Shown: positions 1-11,445, counted from the stretch's first letter. The stretch: 64,000 bases of DNA from Peromyscus leucopus (GCF_004664715.2 NC_051070.1:75252231-75316230), one strand, 5' to 3'. Made by a program: numbers and translations. The notes: generated by a model not told the origin, from the letters alone.

Positions 1-1030
1 GGGAGGGGGTGGGGAGTTGGGGGCATTTCTTGGACTTTGCTGGATTGAAGTTTTATCACCGAGTAACAGGGCAGGAAGAGTGGGGGCCTTTACAGACGTA
101 ACGGAGTCTTACCAAGTTCTTAGAATATCAAGGAGCCAAAGGGGCCTTGGCAAAAAGACAGTGACAGACACCCACATGGGGTAAAGAATTTTGAAATTAG
201 TTTTATAAAAGCAGAATCACACCATTTATAAATCTAGATGACTTATAGAGGCAGGCATTGACTCGGAAAAGAAGCTGCCTGAATGCCTTCAATCTGTCTT
301 GCTGTGAACACCCTGTTCTTTCCTAACCAAAAATAAGAAAAGAAACAAAACAAAAACAAACGTCCAAAATCTATTAGTGATACGAGGAAGAGGAAACTTT
401 AACAAAACAGACTCAGGACCACCCAAGTTAACAGATTCCAGACCAAACATGGGAAATGAACAGATTACCACTAAACCCTCACCCACCCTTCACAGACTGA
501 GGAGAAAGCAAAGGGTCTTCCTGGCGGGGGCAGGAAAGCCCTGCCTCTTGCCGTAGCTACATGGTGCAATGTTCAGCAGGACCCCACAGTTCCTGATGTT
601 TTGTTGCTTACCATGACCCAATCTCCAAATGGCAAAACTCTTGCCTTTATCCGTCATTATCCCCTAGGCAGGCCCACACCAGCCAAAACAGTCACTGCAC
701 TCAAGCAGGAACAAGTCCCCCAGGGCCTCATGGTAACTCTGTCTAACGGCCTGACTACAGCTTTTCATGAACGAAATCCCAGCAGAGGTTAACATCTCAT
801 TTCCTCCAGCCCTGCTTTCAGAGCACTGGGGTCTGTGAGCCGTGGAAGGAACTCTCCAAGAGAGTTCTCGGTTTGAGGAGACCCTAGCCAGCTCCCCCAA
901 GCCCCAAGACCACGGAAGATTTGTGAACCAATGTAGCAGGAACTGGAGTGAGTCTGGTAGATTCAAACCACTTTCCACGGCCTGTGCTGTCTTAGATTCT
1001 TTTATTCATGTATATTAATTATACATAATC
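1..1030. other. Single-copy non-coding DNA
   Basis: I see no recognisable repeat, exon or RNA gene here. Short open frames occur on both strands but have no recognisable domain. A G-rich stretch opens the window (about 1-25). Confidence 0.5.
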
Positions 1031-1036
1031 ATGAGA

Positions 1037-1489
1037 TGTAGATGTAACCAACCGTCTTATTAAATAAGAAACACAGAACCAATGCAAAGAAGAAAGCCAA
1101 GAGGTCAGAGCTAAGAGCTAAAATCTTACCCTTCCTCCTGCAGTGGTCCTACCTCTCCGAACCAGAGCTACTTCCTGTGTGTCTGTCTTTTTATAGTGTT
1201 TCTGTTCTGCATTCTCATTGGTTGTAAACCCAATCACATGACCGCCTCGTCACGGCCTGTCTGTATAGACCTCCAGGTTTTCTATGATTGGTATTGAGAT
1301 TAAAGGCATGTGTATGCTGTATCCCTGAACACACAGAGACTTAACTAGCTCTGCCTACCAAGTGCTGGGATTACAAGCATACGCCACCACTGCCCTGCTT
1401 TCCTATGGCTTGCTAATAGCTCTGACCCCCGGGCAACTTTATTTATTAACATACAAATAACATTTGAATACAAATAAAATATCACCATA
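1037..1489 (-). mobile_element. Solo ERV2-class LTR with embedded B1-like segments
   Basis: Read on the minus strand this is a 453-bp LTR, bounded by 6-bp direct repeats ATGAGA at 1031-1036 and 1490-1495. A 6-bp duplication is typical of ERV2/ERVK integration. The LTR carries a B1-like stretch (about 1285-1400) and an AATAAA-bearing AT-rich U3 start. The same family occurs at 33436-33859 and 42377-42859. No internal retroviral sequence is attached, so it is a solo LTR formed by LTR-LTR recombination. Confidence 0.75.
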
Positions 1490-1588
1490 ATGAGACTCAG
1501 TTATTTCAGTATATACAGAACACCCTGACTGAGTACTTCAGAACTTAAAGGTATATTTATGTAACTTGAATTTTTTTTTAAATGAAAA

Positions 1589-1765
1589 CTATGGGGCTGT
1601 GTGGTGGCACACATCTTTTATCCCAGAATCCCTCAGGCATGCAGATCTCTGGGAGTTCAAGGCCAGCCTGGTTCTATGTAGTGAGCTCCAGGCAAACCAA
1701 GGCTACATAGTGAGACACTGTCTCAGAAAAATAAATAGATAACAAAGAAGAAAGAAAGAAAAAAA
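1589..1765 (+). repeat. B1 SINE (diverged)
   Basis: A 7SL-derived B1 in forward orientation, with the recognisable 'gtggtggcacac... ccagcctggt... gagacactgtctc' order, ending in an A-rich tail with AAAG repeats. It is clearly diverged from the young B1 at 30469. Confidence 0.8.
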
Positions 1766-1914
1766 TGTATAGACTTCTCCTTCCTTATGCATGCTTCCTG
1801 TATTCTAAACGTTCTTGGAACTGGCAGAGGAGGGTAGTGAGTGTCACATCCTAGATGTGGGGCAGACCCTGGCCCAGACGTGTCTCAGATGCCATTGTTG
1901 GTTACTGTCCCCTT

Positions 1915-2190
1915 CCCCCAGCTGGGAAGATGGCTCAGCCAGCAAAGTGCTTCCTCTGAAAGCATAGAGACCCGAGTTCAGAACCGCAATTCCCACTTAA
2001 GAAGCTGAGTGTGCTGGTAAGGGACTATAATCCAGTCCCAAGGAGGTGGGGATAGGAGCCGAATCCAGTGAGTTTTAGGTTCAGTGAAGAACTGTCTCAA
2101 AAACATAAGGCAGAGAAGCAGTTAAGGAAGACACCCAAGGTCAACCTCCAGCGTGCTCACACATATGTATGCACACCTGCACTCACAAGT

Positions 2191-2244
<54 letters not shown>
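1915..2244 (+). repeat. B4/RSINE-type SINE ending in a (CA)n tract
   Basis: tRNA/ID-like head ('agatggctcag...') followed by a B1-like body and a tail of about 26 CA dinucleotides at 2193-2244. The short frame read through the CA run is an artefact of the dinucleotide repeat. Confidence 0.7.
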
Positions 2245-2246
<2 letters not shown>

Positions 2247-2407
2247 GTGAAGGTCATACAAAACCAAATGAAGCACACACTTGTCTTATTAATAGAAGTT
2301 CAGTAGGGTGGTCAAACTGTGGAGGAACACAGCAAAACAGGTATATTTGTAGTCATTGAAATTAACAACATTGGCATTAAAATCATCAAGTTACATACAA
2401 AATTGGT

Positions 2408-2560
2408 TAATGCAGGCCAGCAAGATAGGTAAGTAGATAGAGGTGTTTGCTGTGGAGCTTGACTATCAGAATCTAACCCCAGGAACTCACATGATGAAAA
2501 CAGAGAACTCCAGCCTGCATACATATATGCACTCCAAATACATAAATAGATGTAATAAAA
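2408..2560 (+). repeat. B3/B4-type SINE fragment
   Basis: A degenerate tRNA-derived SINE ('ccagcaagataggta...') with an A-rich end. It is strongly diverged, so the subfamily is uncertain. Confidence 0.5.
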
Positions 2561-2650
2561 ACAATTAATTGGTTAATGATACACATGGCGATACAATTTA
2601 CACATTGGGATTATACTCTCCTTTACCAAGCAGGGATTTTTAATCTCTTT

Positions 2651-2967
2651 GTGTTGGTGGTTTGAATGAAAATGACCCCTATAGGCTCATGTTTGAATAC
2701 GTGGTTCCCAGTTGGTGGAACTATTTTGGAAGGAGTAGGAGGCGTGGCTTTGTTGGAGGAGGTGTGTCACGGGGGTGTGGGCTTCATGCTTGCTTCCTCC
2801 TACGTGCAGTTGGAGAGGTGAGCTCTCAGCTGTTCCTACCACCATGCTTTCACTTTAACCTTGTTGGACTCGAACCCTCTGGAACTGGAAGCCCAGTTAA
2901 ATGCTTTCTTTTATAAGTTGCCTAAGTCACAGTGTTTTGTCACAGCAATAGAAGATTAACTAAGACA
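2651..2967 (+). mobile_element. MT-type MaLR solo LTR (ERVL class)
   Basis: Forward-strand LTR matching the MT consensus as I know it. It opens with the 'tgttggtggtttgaatgaaaatg' type start, has a mid-element 'gtggctttgttggaggaggtgtgtca' segment, and ends 'cacagcaatagaagattaactaagaca'. It is non-coding and has no internal region attached. The 84-codon frame inside it is LTR sequence. Confidence 0.85.
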
Positions 2968-3195
2968 GTGGACAAAGTTCATTTGTACTGCTATCAGACA
3001 CCAACGATTAGTATTGTTTTAAATTTACTAAAAAGTCCTTAATTTACAAAACCACATTAAGTCATAAGTCAAACAAAGGTATGTATTGGATCTGCAGAGA
3101 ATTAGGTCTCCTGTGTTGACATTATTTCAGGGTGATATAGGAAGAGTATGGAGCCTTTCCCTCTAGTTCTAAGCTTGGATGTGTGCACAATTCTT
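2968..3195. other. Short unassigned spacer
   Basis: AT-rich DNA between the MT LTR and the L1 tail. I see nothing recognisable. Confidence 0.4.
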
Positions 3196-4420
3196 TTACA
3201 TCATATTTCTTTTCTTTCTTTCTTTTTTTTTTTTTTTACATCCCAACCACAGTTTCCCTTCCCTCTATTCCTCCAAGTTCCTCTCCCTTCCTGTCTGTCC
3301 CCTTCCCATCCACTCCTCCTCCATTTCTATTCAGAAAAGGGCAGGCCTCCCATGGATGTCAACATAACATGGCGTGTCAAGTCGTAGTAAGACTAAGCAC
3401 CTCACCTTGTATTAAGGTTGGACAAGGCAACCCAGAGTGAGGAGTAGGGTCCAGACAGCCCCTGCTCCCACTGCTAGGAGTCCCACAAGAAGACCAAGCT
3501 ATACAACTGTTCCATATAAGCAGAGGGCTTAGGTCAGACCCATGCAGGCTCCCTGGTTGTTGGTTCAGTCTCTGTGAGCCCCAGTTAGTTGATTCTGTGG
3601 GTTTTCTTGTGGTGTCCTTGACCCCTCTGGCACCCACAATCCTTCCTGCCTCTCTTCAGCAGGATTCTCTGACCTGCCCCTTGCAAACCCACCCCTGGGG
3701 GCCGCCCTGCCTCCTGACAAAAAAGCCTCATTTTAGGGAAAAACCCCTCCCCCTTCCCTCCCCGCCACTCTCTCCCTCTCTCTCTCCACTCCCATGAGGA
3801 GTGCACACCTCCACTTTCCCTCCCTTTTCTTCCTTCCTGCCCCCACTCCTTTCCCATCATTCTCTTCATCTCTCTATTATAATAAACTCTCTCCACGTGG
3901 ATGCAGCGCCTGGGCGTGAGTGACCGTTCCACGCACCGCGGCCTCCCGCTGCATCTGCCGGCCATGCTTCCCTGCACATGTGGGATACCCCGGCCCAGCC
4001 AGCTGGGGTCCCTCACGTGATCTATCGTAACATGTGGGTCTCTGCAACTGGTTCCATCGGTTGCTGAATGAAGAAGCCTCTCTGGTGACAGTTGGGCTAG
4101 GCACCAGTTTGTGAGTGTCGCAGAATATTGTTAGGCATCGTTACCTTGACATTTTTTTTCCCAGTTGTGTTTGGCTCTATCCTAGGTCTCTGGGCCATCC
4201 AGCCTCTGGGTCATGGCACTCCAGGCAGTGTCCAGGGTAGGCTCACTCTTGTGGCACGGGCCTCAAGATGGACCAGTCATTGGCCACTCCTACAATCTCT
4301 GCGCCCCTCCAACCCCAACGCATCCCATCGGCAGGCCAGACCGTAGGTCAAAGGTTATACGGCTGGGTTGGTGTCCCAACTGCATCATATTTCAACATCA
4401 GGAAACAAGAACATCTTGAT
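3196..4420 (-). mobile_element. L1 (Lx-type) 3' UTR, interrupted
   Basis: On the minus strand this is a 3' L1 end: a pyrimidine-rich tract with an oligo-T run (the reverse of the poly-A tail) at about 3221-3238, then the well-known rodent L1 3'UTR phrases 'aggagtcccacaagaagaccaagct' and 'tctctgtgagcccc'. L1 similarity stops near 3669 and resumes near 4033 ('tgtgggtctctgcaactg...'). The gap is filled by an LTR-like insert. The open frames here are non-coding L1 UTR. Confidence 0.8.
3670..4032 (+). mobile_element. LTR-like insertion inside the L1 3' UTR
   Basis: About 363 bp that starts TG and ends CA, with a pyrimidine-rich first half, an AATAAA signal near 3882 and a CpG-rich R/U5-like end. 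It interrupts the flanking L1 3'UTR. I could not find a clean target duplication, and about 25 bp of expected L1 sequence seems missing at the join, so the LTR call is structural and the family is unknown. Confidence 0.5.
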
Positions 4421-4877
4421 CTCAAATCCTACAGGTTTATTGGTCATTTAAGCTTCTTTTTGCTGAACAATGCTATGACATAGCCTATTACTTAGAGAAC
4501 CATAGAGTTATCACATTTATGAGTTTTAAGTCTTTCTCAACACCATATAAATATCCTCTCATTTAGAATAATATATTCATAGACAACCACAGTAATTCAT
4601 CCTCCTAGAACAAGAATTCCACATGCATACAGGGAACTGAATGCCACTGGTCATGTTTTCTGTAACATGCCATCCGGCAGAGCTGATCACTTGCTAAGGT
4701 CTCCAGAGCTGCACTTTTGTCAGAGATACGTAGACACAGTGACCTCCCATCCACTGACCTTGGTATATTGCTGTTATAACACCATAAGCAGAACTGAAAT
4801 GCAGCTGCTTCCTCTGGGTCACAGGCACAATTGCAGGGCTGTGAAAGGGAGGAAAGTGGACCAGCTTTCTGGCTTTT
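4421..4877. other. Unassigned non-coding DNA
   Basis: No repeat family recognised. Overlapping short frames on both strands (4605-4928) do not resemble any protein I know. Confidence 0.4.
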
Positions 4878-4883
4878 ACCTTC

Positions 4884-5239
4884 TGTAGCACACTTTGTTG
4901 TTGGCCGCCACCTCACAAATAACAACATGGAGACTTTTTATTAATTATGAAAGTTCAGCCTTAGCTTAGGCTTGTCCCACCAGCTCTTATAACTTAAATC
5001 AACCCATTTATATTAATATAATTTGCCTCATGGCTTTTTACCCTTTTTTCCATTCCGTATGTCCAACTCTCTCCATGTCTCATTGGTGTCTGATGTACAC
5101 CTGGATTCATCTCCCACTTCCTTTCTCTCTCTGCCCAGAAGTCCCACCTATACCTTCTGCCTAGCTATTGGCTCTTCAGCTCTTTATTAAACCAATCACA
5201 GTAATATATCTTCACACAGTGCACAAATATCCCACAACA
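4884..5239 (-). repeat. 3' LTR of the ERV2-type provirus
   Basis: 356 bp, starting TGTTGTGGG and ending GTGTGCTACA on the minus strand, with an AATAAAGAGCTGAAGAGCC-type polyadenylation region. It aligns along its length with the LTR at 7980-8336. Confidence 0.85.
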
Positions 5240-5252
5240 TTTCCCCCTTTTT
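5240..5252 (-). promoter_or_regulatory. Polypurine tract (plus-strand DNA primer)
   Basis: Minus-strand AAAAAGGGGGAAA sits directly against the TG start of the 3' LTR, the canonical place for retroviral plus-strand priming. The related element at 49892-49904 has a near-identical tract. Confidence 0.8.
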
Positions 5253-7959
5253 GCTTAAATAAAAAGGAAAGGTTTTAACTCTAATATAGTAAAAATATAT
5301 ACAATAAGAATGGTTATCAGGTAATAATTACATTTTCAAAGTCTGGTCAATATGTATTTGGCAAATTTAGAGAAAATATTTCATTATCTATCCTATCTTG
5401 GTGAGTCAAAAGTTTTTTGTTTTGTTTTGTTTTTTTTACCTAATTTAAAGTTTTATACCTAACTTACTTTCTATCATTGCTTATATTAGTAACCTGAAAA
5501 TACCTTTTTAGACTTTAAAACATTTTCTTAGATAAACAACCTAAGCTTTTATGTCTTTCAACCTCATGCACTTTATATCTCTTTTGTGAGTTTTTTTTTA
5601 ATTCAGTAACAAGGAAAACTGTGACTATAACTATCTTATCTTCAAGGCTATCAGAGACCTAAGAAGGATATAATATTACCTGAGTAAACAGAAGTGTAGA
5701 GTAAAAACTTCCAAAACTAAAGAAATGACAGAAGCAGCTGGCTGCCTGGACAGTCACCAAAGGTTTCTCAGCAACATTGGGGTATCCATCTTCAGTCTAT
5801 AGGCCTAGAATATCTGACAGACTTTTCTGTGAAGCAGAAATTTTGAAGGATTGTCCAACCTTGTCTTGGCAAAGTTTGGCAGTTGCCTTCTTCTGTGTCC
5901 TGCTTGTCAAGTTTGGACAGCATACTATCATCAGTTGAAGCAAGGGCTGTTTCTTGACCAGTGGCTAACTTTTGCCACAAAGAAAGCAAATTCCATATGG
6001 AGGTTCTTTGATGCTCATCATCTTCTCTGAAGTAGGTTGGTGCTGCCAGGAACAGACATGTCTTTCTGTCATGAAAAGCCTTATATTATTAAAATATTTT
6101 AAATATCACATTCTGTATGTCTTTGGAGTGTTTGAAGACCATCTAGCTATTTAAAATATATTTCTGTTTAGCCTTGAAAACATACCTAACATGATTATAA
6201 GTTTGATTATAATAGGTGACTAACTACTAACTTGCTTTTCTTTATTAGTCTTAATAGCTTTCAAGGACTAGAACTTTACATTTTTTAATGAGCTGCATAG
6301 ATATAATACCTTAAACAAGAACAGAAACATGTATATAGTGTAACAAAAATAACCTTAAATTTCTATCAATATATAAAAATCCACACCAATGTCCTTTGTT
6401 TAGCTGTTTTCCTGACCATTACCAATAACAACTTGTAACCAATCCCCCTAAACAATGACAAATATTCATAACACATTGAAGACCAAAAACCACTCACCTC
6501 ACCTCTTGGGAATGTGGATGTTGTATTCTCTAGATACTTCCTGTTGTCTAGGGGTGATGGCATCTTTAGGGAACCCTGAGAAAATTGGGATATTGGTCAA
6601 GTCCTGGGAGAGGTAGCTGTATCATGTTATCCAGTCTCTATGTAATGGGAAAGTTCAGGGCTTATCTGAAGTTCTGACTGAATTGGTCTGTTAGGCTGGA
6701 TCATCTTAGCTAGGAGCTTTGAAATTGCTCTGGATGTAGAATTTTGAGGAAAATGCAACAGAGGCATTCTGAGAGGCTGGATCACCTGGGCTACTTATCT
6801 TTATCTGTGTCTGATCTTTTTTTTTTTCTGAAAACACAGACTATTAAAGGTAACATAAATATTTTATTAGCACAAGCATAGAATGTAAGGTGTGCACAAG
6901 TCAGCTAAAGATGATTTTTTGTTCTATGTTTGAGAAGGTAAAAGACATCTGTCAACTCTGTAAGTCCATTTGGACTGTATAAGCAGACTGTAATATAAAT
7001 CTCCATCCATGTTATATGAAAGGATGGCATGTAATAATATGTCATGAGGACTCTGCAGCCAACAAGATTTGTCATGTCTCATCCAGTCTCAGAGCTGTTC
7101 CCATGTTACCTGTCTTGTAGTCTTTCTTGGCTTTTTCACTCATGTCTGCAGCCAAGATCCTCAGGAGATCTCCCCGGATCAGATCTGATCTTTATTAATT
7201 TTGAAGAGAACCATAACTTTTTGTTTCCTGTAGAAACAAAGGCATAACCTCTCTTCTAATGCAACATATTTTGTAACTGTCATTTTGAAGTTAAGACAAT
7301 CTTAAAATATATAGGTTGGTTTATTTTAGCAGTTTCCATAATCCAATGTCTCTCAGCAGCTATTGTTTTTTTTGTGTGTGTGTGTACAATTGCATCTAAA
7401 AAATTAAAAGTCAACAAAACACCATACAGGATCTAGACATCCTGTGTATTTCCCATCTCTAGAGGCTTATTCTTTTTTTATTACTTTATTCTTTCTTTAA
7501 AGACTTTACTATCTTTTAAACTGCTTAGTTTTTCTATGACTGTCTATGCCCATTTTCTTTCCTTTCCCTAGCAGCCAAGCACATTTCAAATATACTCTAT
7601 CTGTTCACAGGTCTTCTCGGTCTGGACCTGACTTTACCAAGAGCCTGCAGTCACATACTTACAGCGTTCTCCCATGTGTGAACTAAACCTTAAACTGTTA
7701 AGCGGCCACTGCACATCTCTGGCAGCTGGCCCCACCCCTCTCAGTTCCCTGATGGCCTAGCCTCACATCAACCAGGCAGGAATTTACTGCCCTAGCTCTG
7801 AGAATCCTCTGGGTCTGAGCAGCAGGTGCTTTTGTTGTTGTTTGTTTGTTTGTTTGTTTTTTCTCTGGCGGGGCAGTTGCTCAAGTGCGCTGCTGCACAG
7901 CAGGGCCTCTTAAAAGAGCCATGCCTCTGCATGCTTCGAGCAGTGGACTCTGTGTACAT

Positions 7960-7977
7960 GATGCATGTTGGATGCCA
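7960..7977 (-). promoter_or_regulatory. tRNA-Lys-like primer-binding site
   Basis: Minus-strand TGGCATCCAACATG starts 2 bp after the 5' LTR end. It matches the tRNA-Lys-type primer site (TGGCGCCCAACGTG) except for decay at CpG-like positions, which supports the ERVK/ERV2 assignment. Confidence 0.65.
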
Positions 7978-7979
7978 TT

Positions 7980-8336
7980 TGAAGCATGCTTTGCTGTCTG
8001 TTGCCAGCTTAGAAATAATGACATGGAGACTTCTTATTAAATATGAAATCTCAGACTTAGCTTGTCCCACTAGCTCTTATAACTTAAATCAACCCATTTA
8101 TATTAATCTACATTTTACCTCACGGCTTTTTACCTTTTTTTTGTTGTTGTTCTGTATGTCTGACTCCCTCCATGTCTCCTTGGTGCCTGATGCAAGCCTA
8201 GATTCATCTCCTACTTCCTTTCACTCTTTGCTTGGAAGTCCCACCTAGACCTCATGCTTAGCTATTGGCCATTCAGCTCTTTATTGAACCAATCACAGTA
8301 ATATATCTTCACACAGTGTACAACTAGCCCACAACA
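7980..8336 (-). repeat. 5' LTR of the ERV2-type provirus
   Basis: 357 bp, starting TGTTGTGGGCTAG on the minus strand and ending GCATGCTTCA. It pairs with the LTR at 4884-5239, and both edges are fixed by the ACCTTC duplication and the primer site. This would be the promoter LTR; I see no transcript-level evidence from sequence. Confidence 0.85.
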
Positions 8337-8342
8337 ACCTTC

Positions 8343-9039
8343 CTCGGGCCTAGGGGTCAGTCTGGAGCAAACACCCAGTCCTGAGTCAGCAGATGACTAC
8401 AGGAGATGAAGACTGGGGTGGCGTCCGCCACTGAGGCAGCCACAAAGCCAGGCCTTGGTTTGCTGGCTGACACAGAAGGGCCTTTTCCACCAGCCTGAGC
8501 TTCTTAACCCAATGGGAAGGGGAAGATTTTCAGGTAAGGGACTACCTGTGAGAGCGGGCTGTGCTTGGGAAACCTCTCCATTACGTGGAGCCTGGGCGTT
8601 CATTTGCAGCATCCTGGCCTCTGTCAGAGTTACACATTCCAGCCCCAGTCCTGAGAATTCCCACTGATTCCCTTTGGCTGAGGTTCCGAGGAAATTCTTT
8701 CTGCAGCTGTGGGGAGGTTGATCGTGGCTGGAGGGGAGCAGGGAAGGCTGTGACCTACTGCACAGCCCCAGACCTGCACAGTCACAGTCGGGGGACAAAA
8801 CCAGAAACCTAACGATCATTTCTAACCGGAAATACTGGCCAGGCTGTGGGTGATGCCCATACTCAGCAATAGTTATAAATTTAAATTTATTCATCTTTTC
8901 TTTCCCTGGCCTATGGGATATGGGGGAAAGGGTCAAAAGGTGAGTGAGGATTGAGAGAAATCGTAAATATTTCTGAGTTTTACAAAATTACACAATGTGT
9001 TTATGACCTATACATCATACTGGCATTATGTAGGGAAGA
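8343..9039. other. Single-copy non-coding DNA
   Basis: No repeats recognised. A 179-codon minus-strand frame (8397-8936) lies here, but it has no recognisable domain, signal peptide or splice context, and I treat it as chance. Confidence 0.45.
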
Positions 9040-9207
9040 CTGCTTTTTACTTTATTTTACTTTTTTTTAAAATAGAGTCTCATTTTGTAGCTCAGGGTGG
9101 CCTGGAACTTGCTATGTAGACCCCACTAGCTTCAGACTCTCAGAGATCCACCTCCCTCTGCCTCAGGAGTTCTGTGATTAAAGGTGTGCAACACCACGTT
9201 CAGCCTT
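9040..9207 (-). repeat. B1 SINE (diverged)
   Basis: Reverse-strand B1: T-rich tail, then 'gcctggaacttgctatgtagaccc' and 'gattaaaggtgtgcaacaccac'. A short (GTT)n run follows at about 9212-9232. Confidence 0.75.
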
Positions 9208-9284
9208 TAAATTTGTTGTTGTTGTTGTTGTAGTAGTAAAAGACATATAAATAAAATTTACCTTTTCTTTGTGTAGTGTTTGAT

Positions 9285-9286
9285 GT

Positions 9287-9330
<44 letters not shown>

Positions 9331-9558
9331 CTGTGGGTGTGCAGGTGCCATGGCTTGTGGAGGCAGAGGACACCTTCAGTGTTGGCCCTCATCTTCCACC
9401 TTATTTAAGACAGAATTTTTGTTGGGCAGTGGTGATGCACACCTTTAATCCCAGCACTTGGGGGGTAGAGCCAGGCGGATCTCTGTGAGTTAGAGGCCAG
9501 CATGGTCTACAGGGTGAGATCCAGGACAGGCACCAATACTACACAGAGAAACCCTATC

Positions 9559-9596
<38 letters not shown>

Positions 9597-9830
9597 ATTT
9601 TTTAATGTTGGACCTTGTGTTTACCAGGATAGATGACCTGAAGGGTTCCAGGAATTCTCCTGTCTTCACCCCCACCACTCCCCACCTCCCCACCCCCCTC
9701 ATTACCCGGTCTCATCATAGGGAGAGATGGAAATTGTCTGGCTTTACATGGTTCTGGGGATATCCGAACTCAGGTCCTCACACATGTGTGGCTAGTGCTT
9801 TACCCAGTAAGCACCTCCTTAGCTCTAAAA
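9285..9830 (-). repeat. B4-type SINE with (GT)n, split by a B1
   Basis: A reverse-strand B4-like SINE. The (GT)n run (9291-9329) and 'caggtgccatggcttgtggaggcagaggac' form its tail side. The head resumes after 9600 and ends with 'taccca(g)taagcacctccttagctct'. It is interrupted by the B1 at 9421-9594. Confidence 0.6.
9421..9594 (+). repeat. B1 SINE inserted into a B4
   Basis: Forward B1 with a 33-bp pure A tail (9562-9594). Flanking AGAATTTTT copies before the head and after the tail are a likely target duplication, making this younger than its B4 host. Confidence 0.85.
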
Positions 9831-10257
9831 TATACCACGTTAGCCGGTACTGTTCAGCTCGGTGACATTAAACACATCCCTAGTGATAAACTGTCACCAC
9901 CACCATGCACAAACCCTCAGAGCCCCCTCGTCCCCAACCGGAACTCTGCACCCAGAACAAAACGACTCCTCCTTCCCTCTGTGGTCCCTGGCTCCTTCTA
10001 TTTCCCCTTCTGCCTACGCACTGGCCTGTGCTAGGTAGCCCGCGTCAGTGAAATCAGTGTGGGCTTACTGTTTTGTACCTGACTCGTTTTTACTTCACAA
10101 CAGATCTTCACCGTTCAATATCACTTTGTTTTTAAGCAAACTTACTCTTAACACTTCACTTGTGAGTCTCTAATACCAGGACTAACAGATACCTTGTCCT
10201 ATGACTTAACCTGTGTCAAGTTAGAAAGCCCTAGTTTTTCTCTATGAAGTAACTGAT
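9831..10257. other. Single-copy non-coding DNA
   Basis: Nothing recognised. Confidence 0.4.
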
Positions 10258-10345
10258 GGGCTGGGCACACCTGTCTAGCATGCCACAAAGGCTGTGGGTT
10301 TAATCCCCAGGACCATAAAAAAGTGAATAATAAAAACAAATATGG
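10258..10345 (+). repeat. ID-like SINE
   Basis: Degenerate tRNA-Ala-derived ID element: 'gggctgggcacacctgtctagcatgcc... gtttaatccccaggacc' followed by an A-rich tail. Confidence 0.55.
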
Positions 10346-11445
10346 AATGCCGTTGGCAGTTGGCCTATAATTCTTTTTCTCTTTTTTTTCTTTATTTTCT
10401 CTTCCTTCCTTTCTTTTTGTTAGGTATTATCTCAATAAAATATCAACAGGGAGAAATGAGCCATGCAAATACTCGCCAAGTACTTCATGTCCTCTGACTG
10501 TAATTTGTGCGTTGTTCAGTCATGTGTCAAGAGGTACCCCTGCCTAGACAGGACAGAATCAACAAAACGTCTGTTCGTTTCCTGCTTCCCATGAACCATG
10601 GAGAAGTGGGCCCATGACAGATGCCTCTTGCTAGAGGTTAGTGGCAGGTAATAGGTGTCCAGCAGACCCAGCAAAAACACTCCTAGGCATACGAAAAATA
10701 GGCTCAGATGGTATTTTCCCATTTGTCCAGCTACCTATCTCTCTATGTGGCGCCCAGGAAGCCGCTTCTCCTAGAGGAAGGTTTGTGCGCTCAGTGGACC
10801 AAGGGATATACTTCTTAGCCAATCAGAGCTGCTCTTAGCCCACCCTCTGCCCTCTTTCTTACGGCTTTAAGTTCTGAATGGGGTGGGCTTGAATGAATGG
10901 GGGGGGGCGACAAAGCCGTGTGATGCCAAGATAAGGTAGGACCACACAGCGACCCAGGATAGCCCCTCCCAGCTGTAGTCCAGTAGCCCCGGGATGTACA
11001 GTCAGAAAGAGCCGAAGGGAAAAGTAACTGCTTTTTCAGGACAAGTGCTTCAGGAGTCCCTCCAGTTATGTCCCAACTCATGCCAGGAAAAAAAAAAAAA
11101 GCCTCCGATGACGCAATGTTTATTAAAACACAATCCCAGGCAGCTACACTTGTAAGTCCAAATGAGATACAGCGAAGGGAATGAATTAGCGCCAGCTGCA
11201 GCCCAATTAAGCCAAGATTCCCACCAGGGAACGCTTACTTACAATTTACCTAAACAAACTCTCTCCTTTCTGTTGCAGTTTGCTGCTTATTAATTTTTTT
11301 ATTAAAGTGACTACAAGAGTAACCAAGAGCCCTGCCATCACATCAGGGGAAAATAAAACATCATCGTCTGACGATCAAAAGAATCCTGTCAAAGGGTATT
11401 TTGAGCCAAATATTTGTGTTCGGATCATTTTCAAATGGTTACTTT
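10346..11445. other. Single-copy DNA, possibly constrained at its right end
   Basis: No repeat is seen apart from poly-pyrimidine (about 10370-10425) and A/G homopolymers. The part from about 11100 to 11445 is repeat-free with homeodomain-type AT motifs such as CAATTAAG and ATTAATTT. It could be a conserved non-coding element, but that is a guess from composition. Confidence 0.4.

Larger units (their letters stand above)
4884..8336 (-). mobile_element. Complete non-coding ERV2-type provirus
   Basis: A 3.45-kb two-LTR element on the minus strand. LTRs lie at 4884-5239 (3' LTR) and 7980-8336 (5' LTR), and 6-bp duplications ACCTTC sit just outside at 4878-4883 and 8337-8342. A tRNA-Lys-like primer site lies 2 bp inside the 5' LTR and a polypurine tract abuts the 3' LTR. 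The 2.74-kb internal region is AT-rich and has no frame over about 92 codons, none resembling gag, pro, pol or env. This is therefore a non-autonomous element that must have used another retrovirus's proteins. By eye the LTRs differ at about one site in ten, so the insertion is old. Its body resembles the ERV half at 48622-49904. A (GTTT)n stretch lies near 7836-7860. Confidence 0.85.

Noticed and set aside
2193..2244. Histidine/threonine-rich peptide
   Set aside because: Simple translation of a (CA)n microsatellite. The same applies to frames over 9291-9329, 23044-23123, 29934-29985, 48191-48310, 57621-57667, 61261-61309 and 63712-63749.
3585..4016. 143-codon minus-strand frame
   Set aside because: It crosses the junction of L1 3'UTR and the LTR-like insert, so it cannot be an ancestral protein.
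8397..8936. 179-codon minus-strand frame as a possible gene
   Set aside because: No recognised domain, no promoter or splice context, mixed low-complexity composition. Lengths like this occur by chance in 64 kb of six frames.
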